Counted from the stretch's first letter, positions 20,296 to 32,608 are shown. The stretch is 64,000 bases of DNA from Crambe crambe (GCA_963924555.1 OZ004587.1:1612001-1676000), one strand, 5' to 3'. The notes: generated by a model not told the origin, from the letters alone. Numbers and translations: made by a program.

Positions 20296-22194
20296 CCCGT
20301 GTTGAACTTTGTGCGCGCTTACGCGGATTATTGCGATAAATCGCGTGCAAAATGACCGCGAAGATACGCCTGATAGCGCGGGATTACGCGTTATTCTGGC
20401 CCCTCTTCCCGCGGATTCACGTTAATGAAATCGCGCAAAAAACCATGCAACATAGGTGGATATAAATGCGCAAGTTAAAAATTATGCGTATTATTTAATA
20501 ACACAAGATTATAAGTGAGGTGCACGTGATGCAATGTACACATGGCATCGACAGGTAAGAAGGACTGAGCTTTTTGTATGTAAGCAAACTAGCTAATCTT
20601 GCTTTATAATTAGGTACTTACTACTAGCTAGCTATAGCAGGGAGAAGGTGCTTCTCATACCCTGGCATGCAGTCTAGTACTGGCCTTTGTAGTGATGTGA
20701 GGCAGTCTGTTATGCTTCTGATATACTTTGTGACAGGCTCTCTGATTATATGTTGGGCTTTGTGGTCATGTGACTGTGACTATAGGTTGGGCTTTGTAGT
20801 TGTGTGGCTGGCAGTCTGGCAGTCTGATATATTAGCTATGTTGGGCTTATGTTGGGCTTTGTGGTCATGTGACTGGCAATCTGATATAATTTTTATGTTG
20901 GGCTTTGTAGTCATGTGGCTGGCAGTCTGATATATATTGGGGTTTGTGGTCATGTGACTGGCAGTCTGATATATTAGCTATGTTGGGCTTTGGCAGTCTG
21001 ATATATATGTTGGGCTTTGTGGTCGTGTGACTGGCAGTCTGATATAATTATTATGTTGGGCTTTGTAGTCATGTGGCTGGCAGTCTGATATATATATTGG
21101 GCTTTGTGGTCATGTGACTGGCAGTCTGATATTATGTAGTTGTGTGGCTGGCATGTTTTGCTTTGTATAGTCGTGTGGCTGGCAGTCTGATATATATGTT
21201 GGGCTTTGTAGTCATGTGGCTGGCAGTCTGATATATATGTCGGGCTTTGTGGTCATGTGACTGGCAGTCTGATATTATGTTGGACTTTGTAGTTGTGTGG
21301 CTGGCAGTCTGATATATATGTATGGCTTTGTGGGCAGTCTGATATTATGTTGGGCTTTGTGTTTTGTGGTCATGTGACTGGTAGTCATATATATATGTTG
21401 GGCTTTGTAGTCATGTGGCTGGCAGCCTGATATATAGTTATATGTTGGGCTTGTAGTCATGTGGCTGGCAGTCTGATAATTATATATATATATATGTGTT
21501 GGGCTTTGTAGTCATGTGGCTGGCAGTCGGATATATGTTGGGTTTTGTGGTCATGTGACTGACAGTCAGATAGCTGTGTCGGGCTTTGTATAGTTGTATG
21601 ACTATTTTATACTTGAAGCCAGTCCATAATTTTTATCCACTATTCATTGATATTTGTTTATCCTTAATTTACAGTTATAGTCCCCTGACAGCTCTTGGAT
21701 ATAGAAACAAGGATACTGAATATCAACTGATACAAGAAATAGATACTAGAATCACTATTTCAAGTGTAGGTTTATTGTACCAGCTACTCCAGCTAAGAAT
21801 TAGCTACTCCTGTCAAGGTGTCTTCAGAATTAGTCATACAAATGTTTCTCTGACAATCTTATGTATCCAAATTTCATATAATTATCACTGAAAATAAACA
21901 ACAACAGCAATAATTATGATGTATAATACTATAGAATGGCTAGCATCTTGGATTAGTACTGCTGTAGTATGCCTGGGAAGGGGAAAAATTATATATAAAT
22001 ATATAAATGCGTGCACCATGAAATAGCCAAATTCGCATGAAAAAAAAAGCCCGTTCACGTGATAGCGCGGATGATTTCTCGCAATCCTTCGCCATTCCGC
22101 TTGCGGATGAAGTTCGCGCGAATTGACGTAAATACGCGTAGTTGTGCAAACATCGCTAGATTATGCGATTGACTCGCGCAAAGTTTAACACGGG
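20296..22194. mobile_element. 1,899-bp non-autonomous TIR element in the A1 repeat
   Basis: Ends CCCGTGTTGAACTTTG on the left and, from the right, CCCGTGTTAAACTTTG. Flanked by GA at 20,294-20,295 and 22,195-22,196. The intact sister sequence at 32,958-32,966 has a single GA, so this is a 2-bp duplication. Subterminal regions at both ends are full of CGCG-containing short palindromes (TCGCG, CGCGA). It has no transposase; the middle is the minisatellite at 20,670-21,600. Superfamily undetermined. Confidence 0.85.
20670..21600 (+). repeat. ~42-bp minisatellite, about 20 units
   Basis: Variant units of TATGTTGGGCTTTGTGGTCA-TGTGACTGGCAGTCTGATA, with GTAGTC/GTGGTC and TGGCTGG/TGACTGG alternations and variable (TA)n spacers. 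It lies inside the GA-flanked element. Confidence 0.9.
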
Positions 22195-22659
22195 GAAGGC
22201 CATCTGATCTTATTCTACGAATCCCAGCGAAGAGAATAACCGAGGAGAATGAAGCTGATCCAATATTCACGGCAGCCCAGCAGGAATGGATTGAGCGACT
22301 GATAGCCAATAGGACTGACCTGCCGGCCCCGATAGACCTCCAGCGATAGCCGCCCTACCTCGACTAATACCACTACCTCGACTACTACCACTACCCCACC
22401 AGCTACTGTCACCCCTGGGAGTACCGGCGGTAAGAACGATACATACAATATCAAAAGCTAGAGTCGGTAGCTAAAGTACCGGCCGTGATAAATGTACCGT
22501 AAGGGCCAGGGTACTGGTACCAGATAGACAGCAGCCATTGAGCAACCAAAAATAATAATATATACATACATACAAGAATGAATTTACATGTTGTAGCTAG
22601 CTAGCTACAAAATTGCACACACACACACACACAAAAAGAACCCTACCATTGACACTTGG

Positions 22660-23350
22660 CCTGTTAATGAACAGGGCTTTTAACTGGCCATCAGCACTTC
22701 ACAGGCTGAGATGACTGTGGGCAGGCACCAGAAGAGGTGTGTGGCCTCAAAAGAACCAAGGAAGGTGGGGAGGGGGCGTGCTGCCTCAAGCTGTGTAGTG
22801 GCCCTATAGGCTGAAAGGGGTGGGTTGCCCCTAGATATGGGATGGCCCTGTAGGCAGGAAGGGGTGCTTTGTCCCTCTATGTATACTAGCAAGGGGTGCG
22901 TGGCCCTGAAAGCTCTGTTAGACAATTTCAAAGGGGGCGTCCCCCTATCTACGTAAGGGGCGCATTGCCCCTCTACGCAAGCTCTCCCTCCACCTCCAGA
23001 TAAGCAAAAAGGTCAAGCAACAACAAAAAAAACAAAAACAAAAAAACAACACAAACAAACAAACAAAAAAAACAACAAGGGGCAGTACCTCAAACAGGGG
23101 TGCGTTACCCCTCGCCATAGTGCAAAGGGGGTGTTCTCCTAAGTACGTAAGGGGCGCGTTGCCTCTCTGCACAAGCTCTGTAAGGACCCTCCCCCTCCAG
23201 ATAAGCAAAAAGGCCAAGCAAACAACAGAGGGGCAGTACCTCAGATGGGGTGCGTTACCCCTCGCCATAGTCCAAAGGGACTGTGTCTATGGTCCCTGCC
23301 AGAGACAGGGGTGTGAGAATGTATGTAGGGATTGAAGGGGTTGCCCCCGC
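22660..23350 (+). repeat. GGGGTGCGTTGCCCCT-rich tandem region
   Basis: Imperfect repeats of GGGGYGCRTTGCCCCT. A ~170-bp unit occurs twice (about 22,945-23,115 and 23,120-23,280), with an A-rich CAAACAAAC tract inserted in the first. It lies between A1 and the gag-like ORF of the retrotransposon and is probably its untranslated leader. Short open frames here are not convincing genes. Confidence 0.65.
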
Positions 23351-23361
23351 AGTAGCTGATT

Positions 23362-23724
23362 ATGCAATGCCCCCCCCCCTCCTCCCCCTCCAATGCAGGA
23401 CTGGGAATCGTCCCTCCACCTCAGCTCTTGCTTGGAGTTCCAATGATTGGTACAAGCACAGTTGATTCCACGGCAACACCCCCTATGACAACCCCAGCGA
23501 TCATCCCCAACTCATTGCCCGAACCACTTCCAACGTGGAACATGCCCCCGACACTGTCTCTTCCCCCGAAGATGATCAAAAAGATTCTCAACCTCGAGTT
23601 TGTTGACATGAGTGAGCTGCTCCAAGACTCGTGGAGGCCACAAGAAGAGGAGCACAAATGCTGTCACCAACGGCGGGGACAACGAAGAGGGCCAATCACT
23701 GACATCCTAGTATGGGTGGAGTGC
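23362..23724 (+). pseudogene. Retrotransposon gag-like ORF, 5' part
   Basis: Pro/Thr-rich N-terminus followed by a conserved-looking block (IKKILNLEFVDMSELLQDSW ... ITDILVWVECY). The frame is interrupted at 23,725 by the two-gene transposon. The flanking TA falls in the TAC codon of the final Y, and the same frame continues on the far side from 29,161. It would package the element RNA. The start codon is uncertain. Confidence 0.65.
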
Positions 23725-24341
23725 TACGGTACTTTGCAAAAAAAACTTTGCACCATGCTCGTGACAGTTCACGAGACACTTGTTACGAGGCTTACCACAA
23801 AGGAAATATATGAATTGGAGGAGCCTACCACAGGGTCGTGAGGTATTATGTTAGCAGTTCATGAAGGTCGCGAGGTGTTATGATAGCAGTTCATGAAGGT
23901 CGTGAGGTGTTATGATAGCACTTCTTAAATGTCGTGATACTTTGCGAGCACTTCACGAAAGTGCTGGCTTTAAAGATTGAAGCGCTGGTGCAGAGCTCTC
24001 GTTACTTGAATTTCGAATTCAGTGAGAAGATACTAACGCTGTCACTGCCTGTTTAGCTACGTACATTTCTTGTTTCAGTTCTTCAGGAAAAGGTATGTTA
24101 GTTAGCTATAGATGCATGTTTCTTATAGCGAACTAGCTATTATTCACTGACTATAGTTTCTCACTGAACAACCGAATGTAGCTAGCTACTGCATGATGTT
24201 GATCTGCACTGTTTTACTCGTTTTTTGTTTTATTTTTTTGTGTTTTTGTTTTTTTGTTTGTTTTTGTTTGTTGTTTTTTTGCATTTTACTAATCCATTTC
24301 CCCCCCTTTATTACTAGTCCTACCATACTGTGCAAATAGGC

Positions 24342-25348
24342 ATGGTTTTCAGTGACTACACAAAGCAGAGGATCTTAAGCTTATCCCTACAAGGCTTCAA
24401 AGTCACAGCAATTGTGGAGTGCCTTGTCCTAGAAGATGAAATTCTTGTGTCAAAACATGGAGTAAGGCAATTCTTGAAGAGATACCACAGTTCTGGAACT
24501 ATTGCAAGAAAACCAGGATCGGGACTACCACCAAAGCTTTCACCTCGTATTGAGAAGCTGATTGAAGATATAATGCGCAATGATGATGAAACAACAGCCA
24601 CTCAACTCCAAGGATTTTAGCTAATTGCAGTGTTTATGTTTCTTTGGCTACTATTGTCAGAAATCGATGTAATCTTGGATGGATTTATCGCGGCTCAGCT
24701 TATTGTCAGCTTATTCGCAATGAAAACAAAGTGAAACGGCTTCAGTGGGCACAAGCTAATCTCTATGACACGTTTGAGGATGTAATTTGGAGTGATGAAA
24801 CCACTGTACAACTTGAGAATCACCGCCGCTTTTGCTATCGAAAGGAAGGGGAAAGACCCAAGCCAAAACCTCGTCCTAAGCACCCCATTAAAGTGCATGT
24901 ATGGGGTGGAATAAGCAAGAAAGGTGCCACTCCAGTGTGCATTTTTGAAGGCATAATGGCAGCACCATTGTTCTGTGAAATTTTGGATCGCACATTGCTC
25001 CCATTTATTCAACAAACTTTTCCACCCCCAAATACGCACAGGTTTATGCAAGATAATGATCCAAAACACACTTCTCGTGCAGCCCAGGCTTTCTATGCAC
25101 AGAAAGGAATCAATTGGTGGCGTACACCAGCTGAATCTCCAGATCTTAACCCAATAGAAAATCTCTGGCATGAAATGAAGGAGTATATCCGAAGGGAAGT
25201 TAAGCCTACCACCAAGCTTGAATTAGTGAATGGTATCAATGCATTCTGGGCAAAAATTGACGAAAATAAGTGCTGTCGCTACATCAATCATCTACAGAAA
25301 GTCTTGCCTCGGGTTATAGAAGTTAATGGTGATGCCACAGGCTATTGA
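24342..25348 (+). pseudogene. Tc1/mariner-like DD34E transposase, one frameshift
   Basis: Same protein type as 2028-3149. It has an N-terminal helix-turn-helix (MVFSDYTKQRILSLS...), a GSGLPPK linker, then the catalytic domain with D in IWSDE, D in MQDNDPKH and E in NPIENLWHE at DD34E spacing, ending VNGDATGY. The frame breaks near 24,615: the first part ends TTATQLQGF-stop, and the second frame continues ANCSVYVSLATIVRN. Loss of one T from a short T run explains it. It lacks the intron seen in copy A. AATAAA lies about 75 bp past the stop. Otherwise undamaged, so recently inactivated or a base-calling error. Confidence 0.88.
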
Positions 25349-25921
25349 AGATTAGCTAATACAGCTATCTATACACTCATATTCAACACACTGAACAGTA
25401 TACATTTTGTTGCTTAATAATAATAAAGATCTTTTTGCTGCTGTGCTGAGACTATAACTAATTATTATACACGCACTCCAAATGCAAATTAAACCACACC
25501 AAAAATTCAGTAGCTATTTCTTACTACATGATTAGTTCAGATTCTGATGGTCACCCAGAGTTCAAACTTTGCTTAGGCAGTTCAAAATAGATTACTGGTT
25601 TAACAGATTTCCCTGCCCTATTTTGTATATCATGATATACTGCTTTACTAGAATCCCAGTATACTGCTGTTAATCTTTGTATACTAGAACACATGACCCA
25701 TACAAACTCAGAGATGCCATTACGCATAGTATACTAAGGTAGTTTATGTTTTGTCCTCCCTGCATCCCTATGAGAAGGGAGAAAAATCCATAATTATTTT
25801 GGAATTGCCTTAATGATCAGAAATATACCCCCATTACCAGAAACAATAGAAATCAGCAATGAATAATAGAGCTAATATCAGCAGTTAATAATAATCAACA
25901 TAGCAGTGAATAATGCAGTAC

Positions 25922-28888
25922 TCAATTCTCAGGAAGAAGTTTCTTGCGAGCACTGTTTCGAAGAGTTTGACATGACTTAGAAAGTGAGAGTCTGCACATG
26001 CTCCAAATGTTCTCAAAGTCAACCAACGACTTCTTTGGAACTCTAGAATGGACAAGTTGCTTGATATACCGGACTTTCTCTTGGCTCAAAACACCAGTAC
26101 CTTTTCTTCCACTTAAGCTGCATTTTGAGAGTGCTTCACGTCCAAATATTGCATCCCTTGCTAAAGCAACTGTAAGTGATCTTAAGCTGGCAATGTCCTT
26201 ACCAGGGTAATTCTTCAATACCTGCTGCACAGAACACAATTTTGGAGGTGTATCAAACGGTGGTGGTATAGCTGGTGGCTGAACTACTTCTTCTCTTGAA
26301 GCCAGTGGTGACTCTGAAGCAGTCGAGGCTGGAGCCCACATATGATTACCTGATGGCTGAAATGTGACCTCTGCTCTTTCTATGGGTTGAGCTAATGTAT
26401 GATCAGCTGGTGTGATCCCAGAACTGCGTGGAGCTAATGTACTATCAGTATTGTCTGTATCCCATGTCATGTAATCAGAGTCCTCTCCTGCAGTATCATC
26501 CCACGAAAATTCATCCAGGATGATGCAGTCACCTTGTTTTTGTGAACCATTGGATGAGGTTCCACCTCCCACACGGGAAGTGCCTTCAGAAGATATTTCT
26601 GAATGATGTGAAAAAGAGGAAGATGGGTCAGATAATGTTGGAGAGAAGGGTTGAGGTGACTGAAATTGCTGGGTAACACCATCGGAAGGATGAGGAGTTG
26701 CTAGATGCGAAGACCGGTGAGACAGTAGCTCAAAAGGTGATTGCTGAGCTGATGGCTGCATGTGAGTCGATGACAGCTGAACTGATGACAACTGGGTATT
26801 GGAGTGGTAAGTTGACGGCTGAGATGGCTGGAAGTTATCAGACTGGGAATTATGAGAAGGTTGGGAATAGGCTGGACTGAACGGCTGAATGTTTGGTCGA
26901 GATGACTGTGAGTGGACTCGGTATTGAGTTGAGATGTTTGGGAAAAGACTGCTGTCACCCTGAGATTGCTGTGAATAAACTGGAGTTAGCTCATTGTGTG
27001 ATAGAGATGGTTGGGATGAAAGAACAGACTGGAGGAGCTGAGTTGAAGGTGTAGTTGCTGCCTGTGAATATCTGACATTTGCTGGCTGAGAGTTAAGCTG
27101 AGAATGATTTGTACTTAATTGCTGAGAATGAGTTGGGGCTTGGGAACAAAGATTGAGGGGCAGTTGCTGTAAAAGTTGCTGAAACAAACCTGGAGAAGAC
27201 GAAAAATTGGGCAATTGAGATGACTGAGTCTGAGGCTGAAGTGGTAACTGTGATTGTGATTGGTGAAGAAATTGGAGTAATTGTTGAGGCGAATTCTGGG
27301 TGACTAAGTTAACGGGAGATTGATATTGAGAGAGAAGAGCGGTAGCTTGTGATTGCTGCTGTAAAACCATACTCGTCAATAGAGTCATTAGTTGACCTTG
27401 CTGTTCAAGAAGCCGAGAAACTATGGAGAGAGAAAAAAGATACATAACAATCTCCAAATGAGACATCACATACGTGCATCATTTATAAACTTAGTCACCA
27501 TGGATCATCATAAATGCCATTTAACTTCCCCCAAAATAAGTAAGATCCCCCTCCAAAATCGATATCCTAGATATGTATAGAACCTTGCATGCTTACTGAA
27601 TGTGTTGTCACCTCCAGGAATGCCAACTGTGTTGTCACCTGCAGGAATGCTTGAAACTGTTGGCTTTTCCACAGTTGCTCCTGCATACGAAACATTGTAA
27701 TACTATATAGACCTCCCAATGGCCAAGAAAATCCTGCACAGAATTAGCTCTCACAATTACATACACAATATAGACATCAAAGGTCTGGCATGCAATGACT
27801 AAAACAACAGTGGTGAGACAATAGCTTTAGCTCTCATGCATGCACCCACAACTTAGCACACTCATGCTATGCAATGGCTTCATTATGCATGCATGGTCAA
27901 CAAACCTTTCCTTTTCTTCTGATGAGCACTACTCCCTGAAGCTAAAATTAGAGAGCAAATATATATAGGTCATCTTGGCATAATGTCAACAAAACCCACC
28001 TAATTCCCACAACTGGACTACCAGTTAGAGAATATATATACATTAATTAGGTCAATTATGCTTCAAGAGAGAGAGAGAGAGAGAGAGAATAATATACCTG
28101 TAGTTGAAGGTATATAATCCCCACCCACTGTGATGATGCTGCCTTGCTTCTCTGCAAGAATGGAAATAAAATTAATAATAAAATACGACTATAGTTTAAA
28201 TACGTATATACTCACTTTGTTTACTGGCTATGGCTTTCTTCTTGGGTGGCCTTCTCTTTTGTGGTTTTTTAGCTGAAAAGATAAGCCATGTATACATTAA
28301 TTACGAAGGCCTCCCATGCAGAGTGAACTTACAAGGAGTTTTTTCTGTGGATGATTCAATGATCACTCCCTTCCATACCTCAGTTTTGCCACCAGTTTCC
28401 CAAGGCAGCTCTACAGTCTTTCCTGGTACAAGCTCTTCTTTCTTGTACAGGGACTCCATAAATTCTGCATCCATCACGATTTCACGTCCATCCCATTTCT
28501 GTGAGCCATTTCCTTCATATCTGATGTAGTATTGAGCTGATTTAGATGCTACAATTCGCTTAGAGCGAGTAACAGATGGTTTAGTTGCTGCAGTCTTTCC
28601 ACCATTATTTGCTGGAAGGCTTGTTGGTTGGCTTTCTGACTGCCCACTCTGCTGATTTGTTGGCTGACTTGCTGGCTGGTTTTCCTGCTGGCTTGCTGGC
28701 TGGCTTCCTGGCTGGCTTCCTGGCTGGTTTTCCTGCTGGCTTACTGGCTGGCTTCCTGGCTGGCTTCCCTGCTGGCTTGCAGGCTGGCTTACTGGCTGGC
28801 TTCCTGGCTGACTTCCTGGCTGGCTTGCAATTGCTGGCTGGCTCGCAGGTTGCTGGACAATCTGACTTGCAGGCTGCCTTATGTCCAT
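25922..28888 (-). CDS. Six-exon, 761-residue SH3-like/BEN-like protein carried by transposon copy B
   Basis: Exons: 28888-28333, 28272-28216, 28151-28098, 27941-27906, 27680-27597, 27420-25922. All five introns have GT/AG ends and are phase 1; the exons sum to 2,286 bp (762 codons) with no stop. Residues ~5-95 are a QPAS/QPGS repeat. Residues ~116-182 form a small beta-rich domain (YYIRYEGNGSQKW ... ELVPGKTVELPW ... VWKGVIIE). Exons 2 and 4 carry basic motifs (KRRPPKKK, QKKRK). Exon 6 has a leucine-rich start, a long Gln/Ser/Pro tract, an acidic patch and a C-terminal BEN-like domain (VLKNYPGKD...ARDAIFGREALSKCSLSG...FENIWSMCRLS...CQTLR). BEN domains bind DNA or proteins, so target choice, regulation or end-binding is inferred. 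The intact frame beside a broken transposase is notable. The ATG at 28888 follows an in-frame TGA. Confidence 0.8.
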
Positions 28889-29162
28889 GACTTTAGCAGC
28901 GCTGGCTCACTTGCTGGCTGGAATTGATTCACTGTTTGAGAACTGGTCTCGCGAATCTGTGGTTTTGAGCCTTGCCCATAGTCGCGATACGGTCTCGCGA
29001 AGCTGTGGTTTTGAGCCTTGCCCACAGTCGCGATCAGCCTCGCTACATGGTTTGCCTCAGTTGACAAGTGCTTCCTTCGTTGAGGGCGTGATGGACTGAG
29101 TGGCTCGCGAACCAATGGAGCTGTCGCGAGATGGTGCAACGTTTTTTTTGCAATCTACCGTA

Positions 29163-29660
29163 CTCGTCTATGGTGGCTGTACTCTCCTCGAGATATGCAA
29201 ACAAAACCCCCCACTTCATGGCTTACCAGCAAACCATAGTGAAGGCCCATCGTGCATTCACAGGAGAGGGGTGGATTGCTACAGAAGGAAGGCAGCAACC
29301 CTAAAATCTCTGGATTGGGGCACAGTTGACTTTACCTGTACAACGAAACATTCACTGGCCGGGAAAAATCAATCCCATGTTGCCGCCATTGCCTCAGCGA
29401 GCACCACCCCTCACATGAATGCTCATATGCTCCAGAAGATAAAGCAGACCTAGCCTACCACACTGAACAAGGACGGTGCCCATCTGTCAGTTATACAATG
29501 GGAAGAATGGAAATCGGTGCAACTTCCACCCATGCAAATTTCAGCATCTCTGTGCAGAATGTAGGGGAAATCACCCTGTGGTCTACTGCCGCAGACACAA
29601 GGGCTCCATTGCTAAACGGCCAAGATCTCAATCTCCACCATACAATCCAAAAATAAAATA
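29163..29660 (+). pseudogene. Retrotransposon gag-like ORF, 3' part
   Basis: Continues the frame cut at 23,724 for about 45 codons to a stop, then shifts frame at least once. The 3' end (29,476-29,661) encodes a Cys/His cluster (CQLYNGKNGNRCNFHPCKFQHLC ... C-x2-C-x3-H), typical of the zinc-binding tail of DIRS/Ngaro first ORFs. The segment is degraded. An untranslated stretch of ~230 bp separates it from the RT ORF. Confidence 0.65.
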
Positions 29661-29893
29661 ATTAGACCTGACAGCTACCCGCTATTTACCTAATTGATTC
29701 TAGTTCTTATTCATGTTAGGCCCCACTCTGATTTTTGTAATTTCCACCTGAACGGCGTGATCGCCCATCCAATGGGATATGGCTTCATAGGCCTATGGCC
29801 GCAATCAGCAAACTTTATACAATCTATTATTATGAGACCCCCCTTTAATTTATACCACGTAAATTAATCAGCAATTAGACAGGATATTATTTT

Positions 29894-31771
29894 ATGCTAA
29901 TAGGTGGGATGTATGCATATACACATGACTTGATGGAATTGAGTGCCAATGTACAGAAAGGGCCAACTGATCATCGCATGGGTAGCATAACAACACCCTT
30001 GAAGCTATTGGCATGGAAGAGAATGTTACAGCACCACCCAGACCACGATTTTGTGCACTACATCTTGTTAGGCATTGAACGAGGGTTTCAGATCAGAGTG
30101 AATAGGTCAAAAGGGCTAACATCGGCAAAAAAGAACATGCAATCAGCAGCTCAGAATCCAGAGGTCATAGAAGAGTACTTGCAGAAGGAAATGGAAAAGG
30201 GTAATATCTTAGGCCCATTTTCCCCAAGCATGATGCCAGTAGTTCATATCAACCGCTTTGGGGTTATCCCCAAAAAACACCAGCCAGGCAAATGGAGGCT
30301 GATAACTGACCTATCCTTCCCAGAGGGGGCCAGCGTGAACGATGCTATAAACAGCCACCTCTGCTCATTAACATATATTTCAGTGCTCAATATTGCAGAA
30401 GCCGCCTTTGCATTGGGAAAAGGGGCTTTAATTGCCAAAATCGATATAAAGGCCGCATACAGACTTGTGCCAATCTCTCCATATGACAGGCCACTGCTGG
30501 ACATGAGGTGGAAAGATCAAGTATACATTGACGGGATGCTGCCATTTGGCCTTAGATCAGCCCCAAAAATTTTTAACACCCTCACAGATGCCCTTGAATG
30601 GTTAGTAGCCAGAGAAGGTGTTCGTTACATCTTCCACTACCTGGATGACTTCGCAGTCGTTGGCCCCCCAGACTCACAGGAATGCCAATCTGCTCTGGAT
30701 ACCCTGATAAGGATCTGCGACCTGCTAGGAGTACCACTAGCACCGGATAAGCAGGACGGGGCCAGCTCAACAATAACCCTCCTGGGGATTACAATTGATA
30801 CAGTCAGGCAAGAGTTGAGGCTGCCAGAAGATAAGCTACAGCGCCTGGTCAGCCTTGTTTCTGAATGGGAGAATAAAAAATCATGCACCTGGCGGGAACT
30901 GGAATCACTGATTGGCACTCTACAGCACGCTAGTACAGTAGTCCTTCCTGGAAGATCATTCATGCGTCGTGTCATCGCGCTACTAAGCGTCACAAAGCAG
31001 AGGCACTACCATATCCGCCTGAATAAAGATTTTAGGTCAGACATCTGCTGGTGGAAGAGCTTCGCAATGCACTGGAATGGGGCCTCTTTACTCATCCATC
31101 ACGGCTGTGAAACAGTGGAGATGACGTCAGATGCATCAGGCAGCTGGGGGTGCGGAGCATGGCATGGTGCAGATTGGTTCCAGCTCGCGTGGGATAGCAA
31201 GTCACAGCTCCTACAGATAGCTATCAAGGAACTAATCCCAATAATAATAGCTGCAGTGGTATGGGGCTGTAGGTGGAAAGGCCAGAGGGTCAGGGCCAGA
31301 TATGATAACTCTGCGGTGGTAGCAGTAATTAATAGTCGCTACAGCAGAGACCCCCACTTGATGCAGATGCTTAGGTGTCTATTCTTTTTAGAGGCATATT
31401 TGCAATTTAGAGTCTCAGCAATCCACCTACCAGGGATCGACAATGAGTTAGTTGATGACCTCTCAAGAAACCGGGTTTCATCCTTTTTAGCTAGGAGGCC
31501 AGAACACATAACCCACTTTGATCCCACCATCTCTCTTACAGTGGCTGCTGTACCCGAACCTGGACTGGACCTGTCAGCCCTGGATGGAACAGTTCAATTC
31601 TTTTGTGCTCAAGGCATAGCAGATTCCACCCGCAAGTCATCGCTACGTAGATTCTATAATTTTTGTGAATCATATTCCATTATTACCCCTTTCCCTGTTT
31701 CTGAATCTGTGTTATGTTACTATGCATCCCACCTAGCTTCACAACGGCTCTCACCACAGACTATTAAAAAA
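29894..31771 (+). pseudogene. DIRS/Ngaro-type reverse transcriptase-RNase H
   Basis: The polymerase domain shows the expected blocks: KWRLITDLSFPEG, AKIDIKAAYRLVPI, LPFGLRSAPKIF and the catalytic FHYLDDF. RNase H motifs follow (TSDASGSWGCGAW, IKELIPIIIAAVVW, ARYDNSAVVAVIN, IHLPGIDNELVDDLSR). It copies the element RNA into DNA. The frame stays open to 31,831, but from an A run near 31,775 the conserved sequence moves to another frame. The first ATG at 29,894 is only the start of the open frame. Confidence 0.88.
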
Positions 31772-32528
31772 ACCTTGCCGGCATCAGGCATATGCAAATC
31801 ACTCTGGGGCTACCAGAGCCAAAAGAGTTGATTGCGTCTGGTGCAGGCAGGGATAAAGAGGGTCCATTCCCAACCCACGCCTCTCTCGTCATGGATCAGA
31901 CTGCCAATAACCCCAGCCATTCTTAGAAGAATCCACTCGCATTGGTCCACTAAGGCAGCGGATCCTGACATTGTGATGCTGTGGGCTGCAGCAACACTCT
32001 GCTTTTTTGGATTTTTTTCGATCAAGGGAAATCACTGTTCCAACCATCAATAGCTACCAACCAGCAGTACACCTAAGTTGGGGGGACGTAGCAGTAGACA
32101 ATCCTAAAGACCCAACACTGATACGAGTGAAGCTGAAACGTTCAAAAACAGATCAGCTAGGCAGGGGAGCAGATGTGTTTATTGGAAGAACCCGATGTCC
32201 TATCTGTCCCGTAGCAGCAGTATTGGCATACATGGCCAGCAGAGGAGTAGCTGAGGGTCCATTCTTCAGGTTTCAAGACAGTCGCCCTCTGACGAAGTCC
32301 ATTTTCACGCAGAAGATATACTCTGCCCTACAAGAGCTAGGTCTCCCTTATCAAGAATTTGATGGCCACAGTTTCAGGATTGGGGCAGCCACAGCAGTGG
32401 CCAAAGCAGGCGTTGAAGATTCAACAATCAAGATGATGGGCAGATGGAGTAGTGCGGCCTTCCTCACCTACGTCAGGACACCGCGTGAACAGTTAGCCCA
32501 GTTTTCTTCCACCCTCGTTCACCCTTAA
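31560..32528 (+). pseudogene. Tyrosine recombinase of the Ngaro/DIRS-like element
   Basis: Follows RNase H without a separate start. The N-terminal core-binding part (about 31,590-31,770) leads into a catalytic part broken by frameshifts near 31,775, 31,845 and 32,012 (a T run). Catalytic motifs are visible in 32,007-32,528: LKRSKTD (first Arg), GHSFRIGAAT (H-x-x-R), MGRWSS and FLTYVRTP (Tyr nucleophile). Such recombinases integrate a circular DNA intermediate in place of an integrase. Three frameshifts make it non-functional. Confidence 0.88.
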
Positions 32529-32608
32529 GTCTCCCCCTCATTCCCCACATATCACAGTAATGAGGTTATGTTTTATTTTCCTTGGGGGTAGAGGAATTAA
32601 TTCCTCTC

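Larger units (their letters stand above)
23727..29160. mobile_element. Complete 5,434-bp two-gene DD34E transposon, copy B
   Basis: The ends are inverted repeats of about 45 bp with few mismatches: left CGGTACTTTGCAAAAAAAAC, right (read inward) CGGTAGATTGCAAAAAAAAC, both continuing TTGCACCAT...CTCG.GACAG. TA flanks each side (23,725-23,726 and 29,161-29,162). Joining the flanks keeps the gag-like frame open, which confirms both boundaries. Subterminal regions carry repeated TCGCGA-type motifs: GGTCGYGAGGTGTTATG units at 23,830-23,930, and CTCGCGAA/TCGCGA units at 28,945-29,130. Inside are a frameshifted transposase (plus) and an intact six-exon BEN-like gene (minus), tail to tail, 573 bp apart. 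Confidence 0.93.

Noticed and set aside
20667-21460. Short Trp/Tyr-rich frames
   Set aside because: Arise from the 42-bp minisatellite.
22945-23268. Leu/Phe-rich minus-strand frame resembling a membrane protein
   Set aside because: Hydrophobic run is the complement of a CAAACAAA tract in the G-rich tandem region.
24695-25171. 158-codon minus-strand frame
   Set aside because: Antisense of the copy B transposase.
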